Shown here piece by piece: positions 44,386-46,591 of a stretch of 46,591 bases of DNA (position 1 is its first letter; the number at the start of each line of letters is the position of its first letter). Source of the stretch: an uncultured Bacteroidia bacterium (GTDB lineage Bacteria > Bacteroidota > Bacteroidia > J057 > CALDDN01); the NCBI GenBank assembly GCA_937936615.1, contig CALDDN010000008.1, positions 1 to 46,591 on the forward strand, read 5' to 3'. The position numbers were made by a program, and so were the translations under genes. The notes under the pieces were generated by a model. It saw only the letters and a list, made by a program, of their open reading frames with translations. It ran no database searches and was not told where the DNA came from.

Positions 44386-46250
44386 GCCGGTTGGCTGCTG
44401 CCAGGGGGCTGGATTTCGATGCCGAGCATCGTCAGGTCGTCGGTTTGCTCGTACGATCCTTTCCAGGCACTGAGGCGGCGGACGATGTGCACGAGCTGCA
44501 GGCTCAGGGGTCGGTCCTGGCATTCGATCAGCGTCTGCATCAGGCGCGAGCGTTTGAATCGGCGGCCCTCGGGGCCACCTTGCTGCACGTGCAGCCCGTC
44601 GGTGGGCAAGTAGAGGCGGTCGCCAGGCTGCAGGTCGATCTGGTGCTGGGCAAAGCTGTTGGCGTGGTCGTCGTCGCCGCCTATGGGGATGATGTCGCCG
44701 CGCAGGCGGGCAATCTCGCCGCGGCGCACGAGGTAGATGCTGGAGTTGGCGGCGGCATAGTCCAAGGTCATGTACTTGCGGTCGATGACCACGATGCTGA
44801 GGCTGGCCAAGGCCCAGGCCGGCTCGTCGGTGGTCGATTTACGGCTGAACACGCGCTTGAATTCGACATCGAGTTCCGTCAGGACGCGGGCCGGATCGAT
44901 GATGCGCAGCTGCTTGATGATGCGGTTGAGGGCGTTGAGGGCGATGAAGGTGAGGAAGGAGCCGGGCACGCCGCTGCCCGAGCAGTCGCCGCAGACCAGA
45001 ATCTGCTTTTTCTGGACGCTGGCCAGCCAGTAGAAATCGCCGCTGACGGTGTACTGGGGCTGGTAGAGGATGAAGCTTTCGGGGAAGATCTCGTGCAGCT
45101 CGTTGGCCGAGGGCATGAGCGATTCCTGGATGCGCTTGGCGATCTTGAGGCTTTCGCCGATGGTGCGGGTGCTGCGTTCGAGCTGTTCGCGCTGTTCGAT
45201 GAGGCGCTGGGCGCGTTCGCTAACCTGCTGTTCCATCGAGAGGTAGAGCAGGGCATTTTCGAGGGCCGAGGCAGCCATGCGGTTGAACATGGCCAGCAGG
45301 TCGCGGTATTCGGGGCCGAAGTAGTCGTAGTGGGTACGCTGCTCGAGGATGAGGATGCCCAGCAGCACTTTACCCGAGAACAGGGGGGCACCGTAAATCG
45401 ATTTGACCCGATAAAGATGGATGTACTGGTCGTCGAGGCCCAGGTCTTCGTCGGTGGCGTTGCCCCAAGCGAGGGCTTCCTTGCGTTCGAGCAGCAGCGA
45501 GAGCAGGTAGATGGGCAGTTCGTGTTCGAAGTTATCGATTTCAACGGTCTGGAAGTGAAAGCGGTTGAGCTGCCAGGTGCCGCGGTAGATGCTCGACTGC
45601 TTGTGGTAGTCGTAGGTGATGAGGGTGGCCACCTGGGCTTGAGTCAGGCGCAGGACTTCGTGGAGCAGGTTTTCGGCCAGGGCAATGGTATGAATCTGGT
45701 CGAGGAGGCGTTCGCCGCTGCGGTGCAGGTTGGTGTAGAGTTCGAGGCGCCGGTGCTGTTCGAGGTCCTGGATATAGCGTTCGACCGACCGGACGATGCG
45801 GGCAGCCAGCTGGGGGTCGTTCTGGGGTTCGTACAGATAGCCGTCGAAGTGGGTCAGATCGCTGCTGCGGGCCAGTTCATCGGCCGAGGGGTTGCGCGTC
45901 AGGATGACGAGCTTGCGAATCTGGGGGTCGATGGCATCGAGCTGTTGGCCGAAGTGCACCAGGTCGGGGCGCGCAAGGCGGTCTTCGATCAGGGCGAGGG
46001 CCACGTTGAGGCGGCTGCGCTGCAGGCGGCGCACCAGCTCGAGGGCTTCGGCGGCACAGTCGGTCATTTCGACGCTGAAGGTCAGCCCCGTTTCCTGATC
46101 GAAGCGTTCCTGCAGGGCCTGACGCACCAGCCGGTCGGAGTGGACGACAAGAGCACAGAGTTTGCGCTGATAGGACGGGGCAAGGGTCATGCCATCGGCT
46201 GCGGTGGAAGTCGAAGGGGTCGTAGGTGCTATGGGGTTGAGCAGCTGCAT
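44382..46250 (-). CDS. SpoIIE-type PP2C phosphatase with pseudo-receiver and GAF domains
   Basis: I chose the ATG at 46250; a TTG seven codons upstream is the track start. The 622-residue product has an N-terminal receiver-like domain (LCALVVHSDRLVRQALQERF to about 150). In it the invariant Lys of the usual TKP motif is missing (GYLYEPQ), so it is probably degenerate. A GAF domain (about 190-340) and a coiled coil (about 345-385) follow. The SpoIIE/PP2C domain has the acidic metal motifs VSGDFYWLA, GDCSGSGVPGSFLTFIAL, PTDGLH and DDLTMLGIEI. Such proteins dephosphorylate anti-sigma antagonist or similar partners; no such partner is adjacent. Confidence 0.9.
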   Translation of the reverse strand: MQLLNPIAPTTPSTSTAADGMTLAPSYQRKLCALVVHSDRLVRQALQERFDQETGLTFSVEMTDCAAEALELVRRLQRSRLNVALALIEDRLARPDLVHFGQQLDAIDPQIRKLVILTRNPSADELARSSDLTHFDGYLYEPQNDPQLAARIVRSVERYIQDLEQHRRLELYTNLHRSGERLLDQIHTIALAENLLHEVLRLTQAQVATLITYDYHKQSSIYRGTWQLNRFHFQTVEIDNFEHELPIYLLSLLLERKEALAWGNATDEDLGLDDQYIHLYRVKSIYGAPLFSGKVLLGILILEQRTHYDYFGPEYRDLLAMFNRMAASALENALLYLSMEQQVSERAQRLIEQREQLERSTRTIGESLKIAKRIQESLMPSANELHEIFPESFILYQPQYTVSGDFYWLASVQKKQILVCGDCSGSGVPGSFLTFIALNALNRIIKQLRIIDPARVLTELDVEFKRVFSRKSTTDEPAWALASLSIVVIDRKYMTLDYAAANSSIYLVRRGEIARLRGDIIPIGGDDDHANSFAQHQIDLQPGDRLYLPTDGLHVQQGGPEGRRFKRSRLMQTLIECQDRPLSLQLVHIVRRLSAWKGSYEQTDDLTMLGIEIQPPGSSQPA

Positions 46251-46361
46251 GCCAAGCAGTGAAGTTACCAAGATTTAGGCCAACTAAGCGCGTTGATCGG
46301 GGCGCAGGAGGGCCGGTGTGGAAAAGGAGGCGGACGCTCCAGCTTTGGAAGCAAGAAACAT

Positions 46362-46396
46362 AAAAAAAGCAGCGATCCGTTCGTGGATCGCTGCTT
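46362..46396 (-). terminator. Rho-independent terminator directly after 16S rRNA
   Basis: On the minus strand AAGCAGCGATCC pairs perfectly with GGATCGCTGCTT (12 bp, 6-nt loop ACGAAC), followed by a T-run. It begins about 65 nt after the 16S 3' end. The plus strand has no T-run after the hairpin, so it acts on minus-strand transcripts. Only a 64-nt trailer separates it from the 16S gene, with no tRNA or 23S sequence. Confidence 0.92.
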
Positions 46397-46460
46397 GAGG
46401 TTCAGATGAGGTGGGACAGCGGGCGGATTCGGCCCGTTGGTGTACATAAAAGTACTGTAG

Positions 46461-46591
<131 letters not shown>

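Overview
The window reads as part of a GC-rich Bacteroidota chromosome. Four things support this. One secreted protease ends in a type IX secretion (T9SS) sorting domain. An S46 dipeptidyl-peptidase is present. Promoters fit the Bacteroidota pattern, a TTG-type -33 element about 18-21 nt upstream of TAnnTTTG. Almost no start codon has a Shine-Dalgarno (SD) sequence. I cannot fix the class or genus from sequence alone.

Layout. (1) 1-2.8 kb, minus strand: rimP-nusA-infB (infB cut by the window edge), with a small unknown gene upstream. (2) 3.2-5.9 kb, plus: a membrane hybrid histidine kinase. (3) 5.9-9.6 kb, minus: a 2-oxoacid dehydrogenase E2 subunit, ribD and rfbB. (4) 9.6-10.4 kb: an 850-nt AT-rich control region with divergent promoters. 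(5) 10.4-29.3 kb, plus: one uninterrupted translation superlocus in str-S10-spc-alpha order (rpsL, rpsG, fusA, rpsJ through rplO, secY, map, infA, rpmJ, rpsM, rpsK, rpsD, rpoA, rplQ). It closes with a clear rho-independent terminator. (6) 29.4-44.4 kb, accessory and cell-surface genes: S46 peptidase, a small membrane protein, an M23 peptidase, a histidine kinase, an enoyl-CoA hydratase/isomerase, a probable degenerate HD-domain protein, a sodium:solute symporter paired with an outer-membrane protein, a GT39-like glycosyltransferase, a lipoprotein, a secreted M12-type metalloprotease and a second hybrid kinase. (7) 44.4-46.6 kb, minus: a SpoIIE-type phosphatase with a degenerate receiver domain, and the 3' end of a 16S rRNA gene at the window edge.

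The most notable observation is at the far right. The 16S rRNA 3' end reads GGATGATCTCCTTT instead of the usual GGATCACCTCCTTT, so the anti-Shine-Dalgarno (ASD) core CCUCC has become UCUCC. About 65 nt after the 16S end there is a perfect 12-bp hairpin followed by a T-run, and then a protein gene. There is no room for a tRNA spacer or a linked 23S gene, so this 16S gene appears to be transcribed alone. The rplO leader carries AAAGGAGA, an 8-nt match to the variant ASD. Several ribosomal proteins also carry unusual low-complexity extensions: an RGG-type tail on S3, an Ala/Glu tail on L17, and N-terminal arms on S17 and L22. Together these suggest a translation apparatus that departs from the textbook form. 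The rRNA claims rest on 131 nt of 16S sequence at a window edge and need read-level confirmation.
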